This document shows, piece by piece, positions 36,916 to 45,098 of a stretch of 64,000 bases of DNA; the first letter of the stretch is position 1, and each line of letters starts with the position of its first letter. Source of the DNA: Planctomycetaceae bacterium (GTDB lineage Bacteria > Planctomycetota > Planctomycetia > Planctomycetales > Planctomycetaceae); contig JAHBXV010000020.1 in assembly GCA_019636285.1 (NCBI GenBank), forward strand, positions 41,460 through 105,459, written 5' to 3'. The notes under the pieces were generated by a model that searched no databases, was not told the DNA's origin, and saw only the letters and a program-made list of their open reading frames with translations. The position numbers and the translations under genes are program-made.

Positions 36916-38055
36916 ATGCTCGCGTCGGTCTGGATGGTCTTGCTGTCGGTCCTGCCCGGTCAGGCGGGGCATACGGAAGTGCCGCCCATTTATGAGTTTT
37001 CGCCACAGTTGGCTGCCGCCATCCGCGGGCAGACGCCGACGTTCGAGCCGGCGCCCGCGTTCGGCTCGCCCCCTCCTGCGTACCAACAGCCGTATCCACA
37101 ACAGCCCTACCCGCAGCAACCCTATCCTCAACAGCCGACGATCATCGATCCGAACTCAAGCTTTCAGGGCGGGTTGCCATCTCCGTATGCGATTCCGCAG
37201 TATCAGGATCCATTTCTCATGGATCCCAGCCTGGCCGGTCCCATCACGCCGCTGAACGGCCCCGAGCCCTTTCGCTTCGGCCTGACGCCCCGGTTTCAGT
37301 TCGGCATCTTGCCAAAAACGGGGACAAACAATCCCGACGTCGGCAGCTTTGGGTATGAATCGTACGACTTCCAGTTACAGTACACGGCTCCACTTTCCAG
37401 CGGGTGGATTCTGTCGCATACGCCCCAGTTCGGTGCCCGGACCTTTGAAGGGCCCAACACCTCGGACATTCCGGGGTCGGTCTATCGCCTGGGCTGGAAC
37501 TTCCAACTGGCTTCACCCGGCAACGGACCGGCCAGTTATCAATTTAACTTCAACCCGTCGATCAACAGCGACTTCGCAAACAGCCTGTCGTCCGACGCCT
37601 GGCAGTTCGATGTCAACGGCATGATGTTCTACCGTAGCACGCCCGAATTCATGTGGGTCCTCGGCTTCGGGTTTCTCGATCGCGTGCATGACATATACCT
37701 CCCCTATGCCGGGGTCGTCTGGACACCGAACGATCGCTGGGAATTCCGACTGCTGTTTCCCAAGGGCCGTATCAGCTACTTCATGGGGAACTTCCTCAAC
37801 GGCTCCCACTGGCTCTATGTCGACAATGAATATCATGTCGAGGAGTACCAGATCGGGACGCCATCGGGCCAGCGCGAGCAGATGCAGTTGCAGGACTATC
37901 GCCTCTCGGTGGGTGTCCGCAGCGACCACGGCTGGTACGACAAGTTCTTTGAATTCGGCTATGTCTACGGGCGAAACGTCGACTTCAAGCGCGGCATCGA
38001 ACACGGCTTCGACGGCGACGACGCTTTCCAGTTCCGCATGGGCGTCGAATTCTAG
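36916..38055 (+). CDS. Secreted barrel-like protein (DUF6268-like)
   Basis: 379 residues. ATG 36916 is preceded by an excellent GGAGGG. Signal peptide about 1-18 (SVWMVLLSVLPGQAG). A low-complexity Pro/Gln/Tyr stretch (about 55-75) contains four YPQQP units encoded by a tandem 15-nt repeat (37090-37140). The C-terminal two-thirds alternates aromatic and polar residues (FQLQYTAPLSSGWILSHTPQF, YFMGNFLNGSHWLYVDNEY) and ends in ...FRMGVEF, typical of an outer-membrane beta-barrel. Function unknown. I suspect DUF6268, unverified. Confidence 0.7.
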   Translation: MLASVWMVLLSVLPGQAGHTEVPPIYEFSPQLAAAIRGQTPTFEPAPAFGSPPPAYQQPYPQQPYPQQPYPQQPTIIDPNSSFQGGLPSPYAIPQYQDPFLMDPSLAGPITPLNGPEPFRFGLTPRFQFGILPKTGTNNPDVGSFGYESYDFQLQYTAPLSSGWILSHTPQFGARTFEGPNTSDIPGSVYRLGWNFQLASPGNGPASYQFNFNPSINSDFANSLSSDAWQFDVNGMMFYRSTPEFMWVLGFGFLDRVHDIYLPYAGVVWTPNDRWEFRLLFPKGRISYFMGNFLNGSHWLYVDNEYHVEEYQIGTPSGQREQMQLQDYRLSVGVRSDHGWYDKFFEFGYVYGRNVDFKRGIEHGFDGDDAFQFRMGVEF

Positions 38056-38126
38056 ATTTGTCGCGCACGACCTTAGCCGCGACCCACCGCGGAGCGCTCT
38101 TTTTTCAATCGTTCGAGGGAACCCGC

Positions 38127-39071
38127 ATGTCCGCCCTGGGAATCGTGTTGGCCGCCGGCAAGAGCACGCGGATGAAATCAGCTCTGCCCAAAGTTCTACA
38201 CGACGTCTGCGGCCGTCCAATGATTGAACACGTGCTCGACGCGCTGCGCCGGGCGGGCGTCGAGAAAACCGTGGTGGTGGTCGGCCACCGGGCGGATCTC
38301 GTGCAGGGAGCCCTTTCAAAGCGCCGCGATCTCGAATTTGCTCTGCAGGAAGAGCAGAAGGGGACCGGCCATGCCGTGATGATGTGCCGCGAGCAACTCG
38401 CCCGCCATGATGGCCCCGTCCTGGTTCTGGCTGGCGATACGCCACTCTTGAAGAGTGAAACTCTCCAGCAGATGCTGGCCGCGATCGAAAATGACCACGC
38501 CGCCTGCGTGATCGGGACGGCGATGACTGCCGCGAATCAGGGGCTGGGCCGTATCGTCCGTGGCGCGAACAATGACTTCGAGCGGATTGTCGAGGAAAAA
38601 GACGCGACCGCCGAGCAGAAAGCGATCCAGGAGATCAACACAGGTTGCTACACATTCGACGCCGCAAAGTTATTGGCGTCTCTCGAACACCTGAAAACCG
38701 ACAACGCCCAGGGCGAATACTACCTGACCGACTGCCCGCGGCATCTACTCGCCGGTGGAGAGAAAGTCGTCGCGGCGCCCGTATTTGACATCATCGAAGC
38801 GATGGGGGTCAACACCCGCGTGCAGTTGGCGGAAGTCTCCCGTCAACTGGTGCAGGAAACGCTTCAGCGGCTGATGGTCTCCGGCGTCACGATCGTCTCC
38901 CCGGAAAACACCTGGATCGAGCCGCAAGTCGAAATCGGCCGCGATACGGTGATCCACCCGTTCTGCTACCTGACAGGCCACACCCGCATCGGCGAAGCGT
39001 GCGAAATCGGGCCTTACGCGCAGCTCGCCAATCAGGAAATCCCTGATGCGAGCGTGATTCGGGCGGGGTGA
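38127..39071 (+). CDS. GlmU N-terminal domain protein: NDP-sugar uridyltransferase, truncated hexapeptide part
   Basis: 314 residues. ATG 38127 is preceded by CGAGGGA. The N-terminus has the nucleotidyltransferase motif LAAGKSTRMKSALPKVLH and GDTPLL, as in the GlmU pyrophosphorylase that makes UDP-GlcNAc from GlcNAc-1-P and UTP. Only the first turns of the left-handed beta-helix are present (IEPQVEIGRDTVIHPFCYL...) and the C-terminal acetyltransferase region (about 140 residues in GlmU) is missing, so acetylation must be done elsewhere. A terminator at 39098-39129 follows, supporting a natural end. Confidence 0.85.
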   Translation: MSALGIVLAAGKSTRMKSALPKVLHDVCGRPMIEHVLDALRRAGVEKTVVVVGHRADLVQGALSKRRDLEFALQEEQKGTGHAVMMCREQLARHDGPVLVLAGDTPLLKSETLQQMLAAIENDHAACVIGTAMTAANQGLGRIVRGANNDFERIVEEKDATAEQKAIQEINTGCYTFDAAKLLASLEHLKTDNAQGEYYLTDCPRHLLAGGEKVVAAPVFDIIEAMGVNTRVQLAEVSRQLVQETLQRLMVSGVTIVSPENTWIEPQVEIGRDTVIHPFCYLTGHTRIGEACEIGPYAQLANQEIPDASVIRAG

Positions 39072-39097
39072 AAGTCGCCCGATCTCACATCAAAACG

Positions 39098-39129
39098 ACA
39101 AGACCCATGGCAAACACCATGGGTCTTGT
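39098..39129. terminator. Bidirectional terminator between convergent genes
   Basis: 13-bp stem ACAAGACCCATGG (39098-39110) / CCATGGGTCTTGT (39117-39129) with 6-nt loop. U-runs exist on both sides (TTAATT right, AAAAC left for the minus strand). It can end the plus-strand glmU-like gene and the minus-strand small gene. Confidence 0.8.
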
Positions 39130-39329
39130 TAATTATCGACAAAGTCGGCATCGTGCGTGACGCGGCAAATGCAAATCCCATACATGTCGCAGTGCCAATA
39201 GTTTGCTGTCGGCAACTTCTGACACTTTGCGCAGAATCTTCCGCCATCGGAGCGATTTGGAGAACGCACACCGGCCAGATACCCGGACCCGGTCCCAACC
39301 AGGTTCGGCACGATCAGCTTGGCTTTCAT
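39129..39329 (-). CDS. Small Cys-rich protein (possible zinc-ribbon-like)
   Basis: 66 residues from ATG 39329 to TAA at 39129-39131, immediately abutting the terminator at 39098-39129. The C-terminal half holds five Cys: C-x-x-C (GRFCAKC), then C (YWHC), then C-x-C (GICIC), plus several His, a metal-binding pattern. No family recognised. The codon content looks protein-like and the termination structure supports it, but only 14 nt separate its start from the divergent polX start, so expression is uncertain. Confidence 0.45.
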   Translation of the reverse strand: MKAKLIVPNLVGTGSGYLAGVRSPNRSDGGRFCAKCQKLPTANYWHCDMYGICICRVTHDADFVDN

Positions 39330-39343
39330 CCTGAGTTGTCCCC

Positions 39344-41071
39344 ATGCAGAACGCCATTGTCGCGGCCCAGTTGACCGAATATGCCGATTTGCTCGAAATC
39401 CAAGGCGCCAATAGCTTTCGGGTGCGGGCCTATCGCAACGCCGCGCGGACGGTGGAGAATCTCTCGTCAGGCCTCGAAACGCTGATCGCCGAAGGAGCGG
39501 ACCTGACGGAGTTGGAGGGGATCGGCAAGGATCTGGCCGAGAAGATCGTCACGCTCGTCACCATCGGCGAACTCCCGGCATTGACCGAACTTCGTGAACA
39601 GGTTCCCACCGGTGTTCATGAGATGTTGCGAGTCCCTGGATTGGGGCCGAAAAAGGTCGCCACGCTCTTTCACGACCTGAATGTTCGCACGCTCGACGAT
39701 TTGCGGGTGGCGGCTGAGTCGGGGAAAGTCGCTGAACTCAAGGGGTTCGGCAAGAAGACCGCGCAGTCGATCCTGGAGGGGCTGGCACTGCTCGATCAGC
39801 AAGGGAAGCGGTACTTCATTTCCGCGGCCCGCGACGTGGCCGAGGCGCTGGAGCACGATCTCAGCCAAGTCCCCGGAACGCACCAGGTTGCTGTCGCCGG
39901 AAGTTGCCGCCGTCGCCGCGAGACCTGCGGCGATCTCGACCTGCTCGCAGTCGCGGATGACGAAACCGCCCTGATGGACCGCCTGGCAGCGCATCCCCTG
40001 ACGGAAAAGGTGCTGGCTCGCGGGGAGACCAAACAGCGGGTCCGGCTGCGAAATGGAATGGAGCTCGACCTGCGCGTCGTCCCGTCGGGATCGTTCGGGG
40101 CGGCGATGCAGTATTTCACCGGTTCGAAAGAACACAACATCGTCGTTCGACGAATGGCTCAGCAGCGTGACCTGAAGATCAATGAGTACGGTGTTTTTCG
40201 CGACGACGTCCAAATTGCCGGAGCGACTGAAGAGGATGTCTACGCCGCGATCGGGCTGCCGTGGATCCCCCCCGAACTGCGGGAAAACCGGGGCGAGTTC
40301 GCCTTGGCCGAATCTGGCCGGCTGCCGCGGTTGATCGAACGAGCCGACTTGCAGGGGGATCTCCACATGCACACCACGGCAACCGACGGAACTGCGTCGA
40401 TTGCCGAGATGGCGAATGCCGCCAAAGAGCGAGGGCTTAAATACATTGCGATTACCGACCATTCCAAGCGCGTCACCATGGCGAACGGCCTGGACGCTGA
40501 CCGGTTGCTGGCCCATTGGCAGGAGATCGAGCGGATCAGTCGCGGACTGACGGGGATTCACGTCCTGCGCGGCATCGAGTGCGACATTCTCGAGGATGGC
40601 TCGCTCGACCTTGAGGACCATGTGCTGGCGGAAGCCGATTGGGTGATCGCGGTGCTGCACTACGGCCTCAAGCAGCCGCGCGACCAGATCATGAAACGGC
40701 TGCTCAATGCCATCCGGAATCCCCACGTCGATGCCATTGGTCATCCGACAGGCCGCATGATAAATCATCGAGCGGGAGCCGACATCGACTTTGACACGTT
40801 CCTGAAGGCGGCGGCCGACCACGGGACGTGGCTGGAAATCAACGCGAACCCGGCACGCCTCGACCTGGACGACGTCCACGCCGCCGCGGCGCGCGATCTT
40901 GAGATTCCAATCGTGATTGATTCCGACGCGCACAGCGTGAATGGGTTTGATGTGCTGGAGTATGGCGTCGATCAGGCCCGTCGGGCGGGGCTGCGGAGCG
41001 AGGATGTCGTGAATACTCTGCCGTGGCCGGATTTCTGGGAAAGACTCCAGCGGCGCCAACCCACTGGTTGA
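39344..41071 (+). CDS. polX: DNA polymerase/3'-5' exonuclease PolX
   Basis: 575 residues. It contains an N-terminal HhH/8-kDa region ([11 protein letters not shown]... [14 protein letters not shown]), the pol-beta nucleotidyl-transferase core (GDLDLLAV with the catalytic Asp pair, and ELDLRVV with the third Asp), and a C-terminal PHP domain with [29 protein letters not shown] and SDAHSV, the metal-binding set. It repairs gaps in DNA. ATG 39344 matches the family N-terminus ([25 protein letters not shown]). Confidence 0.95.
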   Translation: MQNAIVAAQLTEYADLLEIQGANSFRVRAYRNAARTVENLSSGLETLIAEGADLTELEGIGKDLAEKIVTLVTIGELPALTELREQVPTGVHEMLRVPGLGPKKVATLFHDLNVRTLDDLRVAAESGKVAELKGFGKKTAQSILEGLALLDQQGKRYFISAARDVAEALEHDLSQVPGTHQVAVAGSCRRRRETCGDLDLLAVADDETALMDRLAAHPLTEKVLARGETKQRVRLRNGMELDLRVVPSGSFGAAMQYFTGSKEHNIVVRRMAQQRDLKINEYGVFRDDVQIAGATEEDVYAAIGLPWIPPELRENRGEFALAESGRLPRLIERADLQGDLHMHTTATDGTASIAEMANAAKERGLKYIAITDHSKRVTMANGLDADRLLAHWQEIERISRGLTGIHVLRGIECDILEDGSLDLEDHVLAEADWVIAVLHYGLKQPRDQIMKRLLNAIRNPHVDAIGHPTGRMINHRAGADIDFDTFLKAAADHGTWLEINANPARLDLDDVHAAAARDLEIPIVIDSDAHSVNGFDVLEYGVDQARRAGLRSEDVVNTLPWPDFWERLQRRQPTG

Positions 41072-41138
41072 ACTGGGCGGACGAACTATAACTCCTGTGA
41101 AGTGATTGACGTTGAGTCCTCACCGGGAGTTGTGCCCC

Positions 41139-41612
41139 ATGATTCACCTGACTCCGCATCCGTCGCGGCGGGGCCATCACGTGCTGGAAACCGAGCAGTG
41201 GCTGCCGCGGCCTCTGAATGAAGTCTTCGACTTCTTCGCGGATGCGTTCAACCTCGAGACGATCACGCCCCCCATCCTCAAGTTTCGCGTCCTCACTCCC
41301 GCGCCGATTGCGATGCAGGCGGGGCAACTCATCGACTACCGGCTGAGACTGCGCGGCATTCCGATCCGCTGGCGCAGCGAGATCGCCACCTGGGAGCCGC
41401 CATACCGCTTCATCGATCGACAGGTGATTGGTCCCTATCGATTGTGGCACCACGAGCACACGTTCGAGGAACGCGACCAGGGGACGTTCGTTCGGGATCG
41501 CGTCGAATACGCGGTCCCCGGCGGGGAAATCGTTCACCGGTTGTTTGTGCGGAACGACGTGCTGGCGATTTTTGAGTTTCGCTTTCAGCGGCTGAATGAG
41601 CTTCTTGGATGA
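41139..41612 (+). CDS. SRPBCC-fold (polyketide cyclase/START-like) protein
   Basis: 157 residues. VLETEQWLPRPLNEVFDFFADAFNLETITPPILKF resembles the helix-grip SRPBCC opening, and RWRSEIATWEPPYRFIDRQVIGPYRLWHHEHTF the beta-sheet core. Family members bind hydrophobic ligands; this sub-type is often annotated as 'cell division inhibitor SulA-like' or CoxG-like, so I give no precise role. ATG 41139 is preceded by GGGAG. It follows polX by 67 nt. Confidence 0.78.
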   Translation: MIHLTPHPSRRGHHVLETEQWLPRPLNEVFDFFADAFNLETITPPILKFRVLTPAPIAMQAGQLIDYRLRLRGIPIRWRSEIATWEPPYRFIDRQVIGPYRLWHHEHTFEERDQGTFVRDRVEYAVPGGEIVHRLFVRNDVLAIFEFRFQRLNELLG

Positions 41613-41621
41613 AGAGAAGAG

Positions 41622-41647
41622 CGCGCTCCCCGTTGGGTCGCGGCTAA
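41622..41647. repeat. Dispersed 26-nt repeat, copy A
   Basis: Identical in 26 of 26 positions to 47343-47368 (core GCTCCCCGTTGGGTCGCGGC); a diverged copy lies at 55792-55817. This copy sits between convergent genes. I know a near-identical element in other planctomycete genomes from memory; unverified. Confidence 0.75.
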
Positions 41648-41657
41648 AGGTCGGTCA

Positions 41658-41942
41658 TTACATCAGCATGACGACACCTTCGAGCTGACGGACTGAATCG
41701 TAGACAACCAAGACCTGTTCGGCCGATTCCACCCAAGGCTCGATCGTCACCGAGACATGTCGGCCGTTCGCCGTCTCTTTCAGTTCCCAAGGCGAATCAA
41801 AGTCGTGCTCAAGGGCGAGACGGACCGTGGCGACAACCCGTTCCACGAATTGGTCGTCTGTCCGGCCAATGACTTTGAACAGGAACTTGCCGGGAAACGC
41901 GTGTTGTGACTCCAGCAGGTCGAGGGCGGGTTCGCGGTCCAT
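41658..41942 (-). CDS. DUF493 (YbeD-like) family protein
   Basis: 94 residues, typical size. The segment LLESQHAFPGKFLFKVIGR is the hallmark opening of DUF493 and the rest (AETANGRHVSVTIEPWVES) fits. The family has an ACT-like fold and no settled function (E. coli YbeD lies between lipB and dacA). ATG 41942 has a perfect AGGAG ribosome site. The flanking genes here are unrelated to lipoate or dacA. Confidence 0.83.
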   Translation of the reverse strand: MDREPALDLLESQHAFPGKFLFKVIGRTDDQFVERVVATVRLALEHDFDSPWELKETANGRHVSVTIEPWVESAEQVLVVYDSVRQLEGVVMLM

Positions 41943-42079
41943 CCGAATCTCCTTTCGTTCTATTCTAACGCGTACTTCCTCGCGGACGAGTTCCTTTCGA
42001 CAGCTTGATCGCTCCGGTATCCTGCGGCGGATCGGTCAAGAGCCTGATTGACAGTCCAAATTCGCCACGGGAACCCGGA

Positions 42080-42895
42080 ATGAAGTCGGCAGTCACGGTC
42101 AGTCTGGTCGAAGCGGCGCATGGTGGACCGTTTGTTTTCTGGGACGACCTTCCCGCTGCGTGTGCGTCGGCCGAGCGACTCGGGTTTGACGCGATCGAGC
42201 TATTCGCGCCCGATCCGCTCACGGTTCCCGCTGCCACGCTCAAAAACCTGATTGACGATCACAACTTGTCGCTGGCGGCCGTTGGGACCGGGGCCGGATG
42301 GGTCGTGCGGAAACTGTCGCTGACCAGTCCCGACTCCAAAATCCGCCAAGAGGCGCGCGACTTCATTCGATCGATGATCGAATATGGGGGGCCGTTCGGC
42401 GCTCCCGCGATTATCGGATCGATGCAGGGACGCTGGAGCGACGGAGTTTCCCGCGAACAGGCGCTCAGGTGGCTGGGCGAAGCACTCATCGACCTTGAGC
42501 AAACAGCAAAAGGCTTTGGCGTCCCGCTGATTTATGAACCGCTCAACCGATACGAGACGAATCTTTGCAGAACACTTGGCGAAGGGGTCGATCTGCTGCG
42601 AAGTACTGGCTGTTCTCAGGTCAAACTGCTGGCCGACCTGTTTCATCTCTTCATCGAAGAAGCCAACGTCGCGGATGCCGTTCGGGCGCATGGTGCCGCC
42701 GTTGGACACGTCCACTTCGTCGACACCAACCGCCGTGCCGTGGGTTTTGGCCATGCCGACTTTGGGCCGATCATGCGGGCGCTGAAGGAGGTCGGCTATT
42801 CCGGCTACCTGTCAGCCGAGGCCTTTCCGCTTCCGGACGGCGAAGCGACTGCGGCTCAAACGATCCGCGCGGTGCGGTATTGGACCCAACAGTGA
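42080..42895 (+). CDS. Sugar phosphate isomerase/epimerase (xylose-isomerase-like TIM barrel)
   Basis: 271 residues. The TIM-barrel metal motif is seen in LIYEPLNRYETNL (Glu) and LLADLFHLFIEEAN (Asp, His), with HVHFVDTNRRAVGFGHADFG near the C-terminus, as in hydroxypyruvate isomerase and tagatose-3-epimerase-like enzymes. Substrate unknown. ATG 42080 is preceded by GGGAACCCGGA; an open frame extends upstream to 42005. It is 23 nt upstream of the RbsD/FucU gene, so they form a likely operon. Confidence 0.88.
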   Translation: MKSAVTVSLVEAAHGGPFVFWDDLPAACASAERLGFDAIELFAPDPLTVPAATLKNLIDDHNLSLAAVGTGAGWVVRKLSLTSPDSKIRQEARDFIRSMIEYGGPFGAPAIIGSMQGRWSDGVSREQALRWLGEALIDLEQTAKGFGVPLIYEPLNRYETNLCRTLGEGVDLLRSTGCSQVKLLADLFHLFIEEANVADAVRAHGAAVGHVHFVDTNRRAVGFGHADFGPIMRALKEVGYSGYLSAEAFPLPDGEATAAQTIRAVRYWTQQ

Positions 42896-42918
42896 GATTC
42901 TGAAGGCGAGGCGCTCCC

Positions 42919-43362
42919 GTGCTCAAGTCGACGCTCATTCATCCGGAGATCCTGGCCGTGCTGGGCCGCGCGGGGCATCACGCGCGGATTCTCATCGCGG
43001 ATGGCAACTATCCGGCCTCGACGAAAAAGGGGCCGAATGCGACGCTGATTTCTCTCAACCTGGCAGCGGGTCTCGTCACGGTCTCGCAGGTGCTGGAGAC
43101 ACTCCTGACGGCCGTCCCCGTCGATCATGTTCACACGATGGGGATTCCCGCCGACGACCCTTATGCCCAGGCTGGCGATCCGCCGGTCTGGAGCGAATAT
43201 CGCGAAATTCTCCGGTCAGCCGGAACGTCCCTCGTGCTGGAACCGATCGACAAATGGCAGTTCTATGAGGCCGTCATGTCGCCGGATCACGTCCTGACGA
43301 TCCAGACGGGAGATCAGGCGCTGTGGGCCAATGTCTTGCTCAAAATTGGCTGTCGCGCCTGA
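42919..43362 (+). CDS. RbsD/FucU family sugar mutarotase
   Basis: 147 residues, family length, starting at GTG 42919. The catalytic motif is visible as RAGHHARILIADGNYP (conserved His and Asp) and a C-terminal WANVLLK segment. RbsD interconverts beta-pyranose and furanose ribose, FucU the fucose anomers; this one could be either type. Operonic with the isomerase, so it may prepare the sugar for that step. Confidence 0.9.
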   Translation: MLKSTLIHPEILAVLGRAGHHARILIADGNYPASTKKGPNATLISLNLAAGLVTVSQVLETLLTAVPVDHVHTMGIPADDPYAQAGDPPVWSEYREILRSAGTSLVLEPIDKWQFYEAVMSPDHVLTIQTGDQALWANVLLKIGCRA

Positions 43363-43387
43363 TTCACGCCCGTCTGACGCGTTGACC

Positions 43388-44371
43388 TTACCGCTTCCAC
43401 GCCCATCCTTTGACGCCGGCGAGGTTACGAATTCGCTCGGTCGGCCAGCCTCCGTCGCGAAGCTGAATGATCGTGTCGGCCGCCATCGTGAGCGTGTCGA
43501 ACTGCGATTCGTCGTCGAGACCGGCGATGTGAGGGCTGCACAGGACGTTGTCGAACCGGAGCAGCGGGCTGGTGAGGGGGAGCGGTTCCTGATCGAAGAC
43601 GTCCAGGCCGGCTCCCGCCAGGTGACCCGATTCCAGGGCCTCGACCAGGGCATTTTCGTCGACCAGCCCGCCCCGCGCGGTGTTGATGAGGATCGAGCCG
43701 GGCTTCATCGCGGCGAATGTCTTGGCATTCATCAGGTGTCGGGTCCCCTGCCCCATCGGGAGATGAAGCGAGACGTAGTCCGCTGTTTGAATCAGTTCCT
43801 CAAAGGGAACGATTTTGATCTGCCACTGGTCGGCAAATTCAAGGTTCGGGAACGGATCCGAGGCGACGACGTTCATACCCAGTCCGCGCGCACGCGTGGC
43901 GACGGCCCGGCCAATTCGCCCCAGGCCGACGATCCCGATCGTGCGGCCCATCAGCCGGGGTGTCGAAATTCGCTTCCACGTTCCGGCCCGCACGTTCTGA
44001 TCGCGAGCCGGGAACAACCTCGCGACGCCGAACAGCAGAGAAATCGTGTGTTCCGCGACGGCATGGTGATTGACGCCCGGTGTCGTGGCGACGGCGATCC
44101 CGAGTCGGTCACAGGCCGCCAGATCGATGGCGTCGTAACCGACGCCGGTGCGCGAGAGAACCCGCAATTCGGGCAATTGTTCCAGCAGCGTGGCTGGCCA
44201 GGGCTCCGATCCGGCGATTACGGCGTCGTAGCCTTTGGAGACGGGAAGCAACTGGGCCGCGTCGTAGAGATTGCGGCTTCGGTCGGCGACGTCGACCTGA
44301 AAACCGGCGTTTGCCAGCAGTTCGAAGTGCGGACCGGTCTCGGTGCTTAAGGCGGTGCAAAGAACCTTCAT
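43388..44371 (-). CDS. D-2-hydroxyacid dehydrogenase (phosphoglycerate-dehydrogenase-like)
   Basis: 327 residues. The Rossmann motif GIVGLGRIGRAVATRARGLG (residues about 147-166) has the NAD-binding GxGxxG; NTARGGLVDENAL carries the catalytic Arg and CSPHIAG the His. It reduces or oxidises 2-hydroxy/2-keto acids with NAD. Without an ACT domain it is not a typical SerA. ATG 44371 has GGGAG upstream; the frame is open to 44668 but not domain-like. Convergent with the FucU gene. Confidence 0.88.
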   Translation of the reverse strand: MKVLCTALSTETGPHFELLANAGFQVDVADRSRNLYDAAQLLPVSKGYDAVIAGSEPWPATLLEQLPELRVLSRTGVGYDAIDLAACDRLGIAVATTPGVNHHAVAEHTISLLFGVARLFPARDQNVRAGTWKRISTPRLMGRTIGIVGLGRIGRAVATRARGLGMNVVASDPFPNLEFADQWQIKIVPFEELIQTADYVSLHLPMGQGTRHLMNAKTFAAMKPGSILINTARGGLVDENALVEALESGHLAGAGLDVFDQEPLPLTSPLLRFDNVLCSPHIAGLDDESQFDTLTMAADTIIQLRDGGWPTERIRNLAGVKGWAWKR

Positions 44372-44513
44372 GGAACGGCTAACTCCCCGGTGCGAAGTTC
44401 CTCGTGGCCAGACTCGCGTCAAAGCGTAGCGTGGCGAATGTTCGTCTGCCATCGATGGAAAATTGTGCGGAACGAGTACCACGGGTCGAGCAGCCGCGAT
44501 ACGATAACCAGAG

Positions 44514-44530
44514 TTGAGACTGAATCTCAA
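44514..44530 (+). promoter_or_regulatory. Fur-like palindrome upstream of feoA
   Basis: TTGAGACTGAATCTCAA is a palindrome of TTGAGA and TCTCAA around a 5-nt centre. Its inner 15 nt (TGAGACTGAATCTCA) match 10 of 14 positions of the Fur 7-1-7 consensus TGATAATNATTATCA. It lies 18 nt before the feoA start. I infer iron repression. A DtxR-type site is also possible. Confidence 0.5.
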
Positions 44531-44548
44531 AAATCCCGCGAGCCCCCC

Positions 44549-44794
44549 GTGCAGTCCCTGACCGAACTTGTTCCGCTCGAAATGCTGCGGCCCGGTGAAT
44601 CGGGTGTCATTGCCGAAGTCGACGGCGATCCGCATCTGGTCCACCGTCTGCATGAGCTCGGCCTCCATGCGGATCGAGCGGTTGCCATGGTGCGTCCCGG
44701 CTCCCCCTGCCTGATTCAGCTCGGCGACCAGCGGCTGTCGCTACGGCTCGACGATGCGGCGACTGTCCTTGTCTCGATCACCCGATCCCCTTGA
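44549..44794 (+). CDS. feoA: FeoA family protein (first copy)
   Basis: 81 residues from GTG 44549. A small SH3-like protein with the FeoA pattern: LVPLEMLRPGESGVIAEVDG and LHELGLHADRAVAMVRPGS, ending LRLDDAATVLVSI. It probably binds FeoB to support ferrous iron uptake. The stop codon is 11 nt before the second feoA start. A Fur-like palindrome is at 44514-44530. Confidence 0.88.
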   Translation: MQSLTELVPLEMLRPGESGVIAEVDGDPHLVHRLHELGLHADRAVAMVRPGSPCLIQLGDQRLSLRLDDAATVLVSITRSP

Positions 44795-44805
44795 AGTCCC
44801 TCCTG

Positions 44806-45042
44806 ATGACTCTTGCCGATCTGAAACCCGGACAAAGCGCTCTCGTTCAGGACGTTCGTGGCGACGACACGATCGCGGTCCGATTGCTGGAAATGGGCGT
44901 CATCGAAGGGACGCGGATCACGTTCCTGGGATCGGCCCCGTTGGGCGATCCGCTGGAATTTGAACTCCCCGGTTACCGGCTGTCGCTACGTCGCAAAGAA
45001 GCGGAACGCGTGGTTGTCGCCCCTCAGGAAACCACGGTTTGA
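44806..45042 (+). CDS. feoA: FeoA family protein (second copy)
   Basis: 78 residues starting MTLADLKPGQSALVQDVRGD at ATG 44806; a longer TTG start at 44791 would overlap the first feoA stop. It is a separate FeoA-like protein with the core RLLEMGVIEGTRITFLGSAPLGDPLEF. Paralogous feoA genes before feoB are seen in several bacteria. Gap to feoB is 56 nt. Confidence 0.88.
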   Translation: MTLADLKPGQSALVQDVRGDDTIAVRLLEMGVIEGTRITFLGSAPLGDPLEFELPGYRLSLRRKEAERVVVAPQETTV

Positions 45043-45098
45043 GCTTCCCCTCGACCGTTTCTCTCTCGCCCGCCCCCGCCCAATAGACTGCCCCTGCC

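Noticed and set aside
37085..37140. 15-nt tandem repeat considered as a non-coding satellite
   Set aside because: It stays in frame and encodes the YPQQP units of the secreted protein at 36916-38055.
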